A DNA stretch of 64,000 nt. Origin: Blautia schinkii DSM 10518. GTDB taxonomy: Bacteria; Bacillota; Clostridia; Lachnospirales; Lachnospiraceae. The translations under genes and the position numbers were made by a program. The stretch lies in the NCBI GenBank assembly GCA_000702025.1, contig JNKJ01000007.1, forward strand, positions 186,001 to 250,000, in the 5' to 3' direction. Below the pieces are notes generated by a model. It was not told where the DNA came from. It searched no databases and worked only from the letters and a program-made list of their open reading frames with translations. Below, piece after piece: positions 63,579 through 64,000 of this stretch (the stretch's first letter is position 1; every line of letters starts with the position of its first letter).

Positions 63579-64000
63579 ATGGAGAGGTTTGATTTTAAGA
63601 AAGAATACAAGGATTTATATATGCCCAAAAAGAAACCTTCTGTTATAGAAGTGCCGGAGATGGTTTTTATTCAGGTGGAAGGTAAAGGAAATCCCAATAC
63701 TTCTACGGAATATAAGAATGCGCTGGAAATTTTGTATGGTCTTTCATATGGGATTAAGATGAGCAAAATGAGCGGCACTCAGCCGGAGGGTTATTTTGAA
63801 TATGTGGTGCCTCCGCTGGAAGGCTTGTGGTGGGGCGAAGGGACGTATTTTGACGGGAGAAATATAACGGACAAAGATAAATTCCACTGGATTTCTATGA
63901 TCAGACAGCCGGAATTTGTGACTGAGGAGATATTTTCTCTGGCGAAGGAAAACCTGTTGAGAAAGAAACCGGAGTTGGATTTTTCCCATACAAACTTGGT
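63579..64000 (+). CDS. GyrI-like domain protein, 3' end outside the window
   Basis: An open frame of 140 codons runs off the right edge. It begins MERFDFKKEYKDLYMPKKKP and contains MVFIQVEGKGNPNTSTEYKN, FEYVVPPLEGLWWGEG and KDKFHWISMIRQPEFV. These match the larger (about 200-residue) GyrI-like family, which is related to but distinct from the protein encoded upstream. ATG 63579 follows GGAGGCGAGGT. It may form a small operon with the preceding gene. Confidence 0.85.
   Translation, partial: MERFDFKKEYKDLYMPKKKPSVIEVPEMVFIQVEGKGNPNTSTEYKNALEILYGLSYGIKMSKMSGTQPEGYFEYVVPPLEGLWWGEGTYFDGRNITDKDKFHWISMIRQPEFVTEEIFSLAKENLLRKKPELDFSHTNL

Noticed and set aside
1..64000. Prophage, integrative element or insertion sequence
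   Set aside because: No integrase, transposase, terminal repeats or phage structural genes were seen; the CRISPR locus is the only clear accessory region.
1..64000. tRNA or rRNA genes
   Set aside because: No cloverleaf-like or rRNA-like sequence was noticed; the T-box resembles tRNA-linked RNA but is a leader.

Overview
The window looks like a chromosomal segment of a Gram-positive anaerobe of the class Clostridia, most likely a Lachnospiraceae-type gut bacterium. The evidence is the strong AGGAGG-type ribosome sites, moderate GC, TTG/GTG starts, a T-box before metG, butyrate-type CoA enzymes, Firmicutes-style ThrE, ECF and yybP-ykoY elements, and a subtype I-C CRISPR-Cas locus. I saw no rRNA, tRNA, transposase or phage structural gene.

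Layout. 1-18042: one long plus-strand catabolic block. It holds the tail of a probable metallo-beta-lactamase-fold hydrolase, then a sugar-type ABC importer (binding protein, double ATPase, two permeases), 3-hydroxyacyl-CoA dehydrogenase and a fused CoA-transferase. After a terminator comes a Gld-like ABC-2 exporter with a DUF4340 protein, then a VOC protein, an acyl-CoA synthetase, an SDR reductase, two thiolases and a phosphotriesterase-family hydrolase. Together these suggest import of a small molecule and its conversion through CoA thioesters to acetyl-CoA. 18159-23429: a split ThrE exporter, the T-box-controlled metG, and a DUF4430/ECF-S pair. 23701-33349: a LuxR-type regulator, a tryptophanase-like lyase, two small proteins that may be a split cucumopine-synthase-like enzyme, a complete Liv-type ABC importer, and DhaK/DhaL kinase subunits. 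This looks like a dedicated and undescribed amino-acid-like catabolic operon.

33374-41269: a manganese (yybP-ykoY) riboswitch before a P-type cation ATPase, molybdenum-cofactor genes (moaC, mogA, MOSC) with tatD, and on the minus strand a small CDCPAC protein and a MATE transporter. 41270-44497: an XRE regulator, two proteins of unknown function and an OGG-type DNA glycosylase.

44498-54360: a complete subtype I-C CRISPR-Cas system (cas3-cas5-cas8c-cas7-cas4-cas1-cas2) between two arrays. Both arrays have the same leader architecture but different repeats: 17 repeats upstream of cas3 and 6 downstream of cas2. Beyond the second array lie decayed arrays, including an inverted repeat-spacer-repeat remnant and a third repeat type, each with exactly 34 bp between the repeat pieces. 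54371-64000: a SWIM-SNF2 helicase, a FadR-type regulator and ilvD (with a triple-hairpin intergenic element and a near-consensus promoter), an XRE-TPR regulator, a WYL regulator and two GyrI-like proteins, the last cut by the window end.

The most unusual parts are the mixed CRISPR repeat lineages with their fossil arrays, the tryptophanase/cucumopine-synthase-like/Liv/DhaKL operon, and the Gld-like exporter embedded in a CoA-degradation operon.
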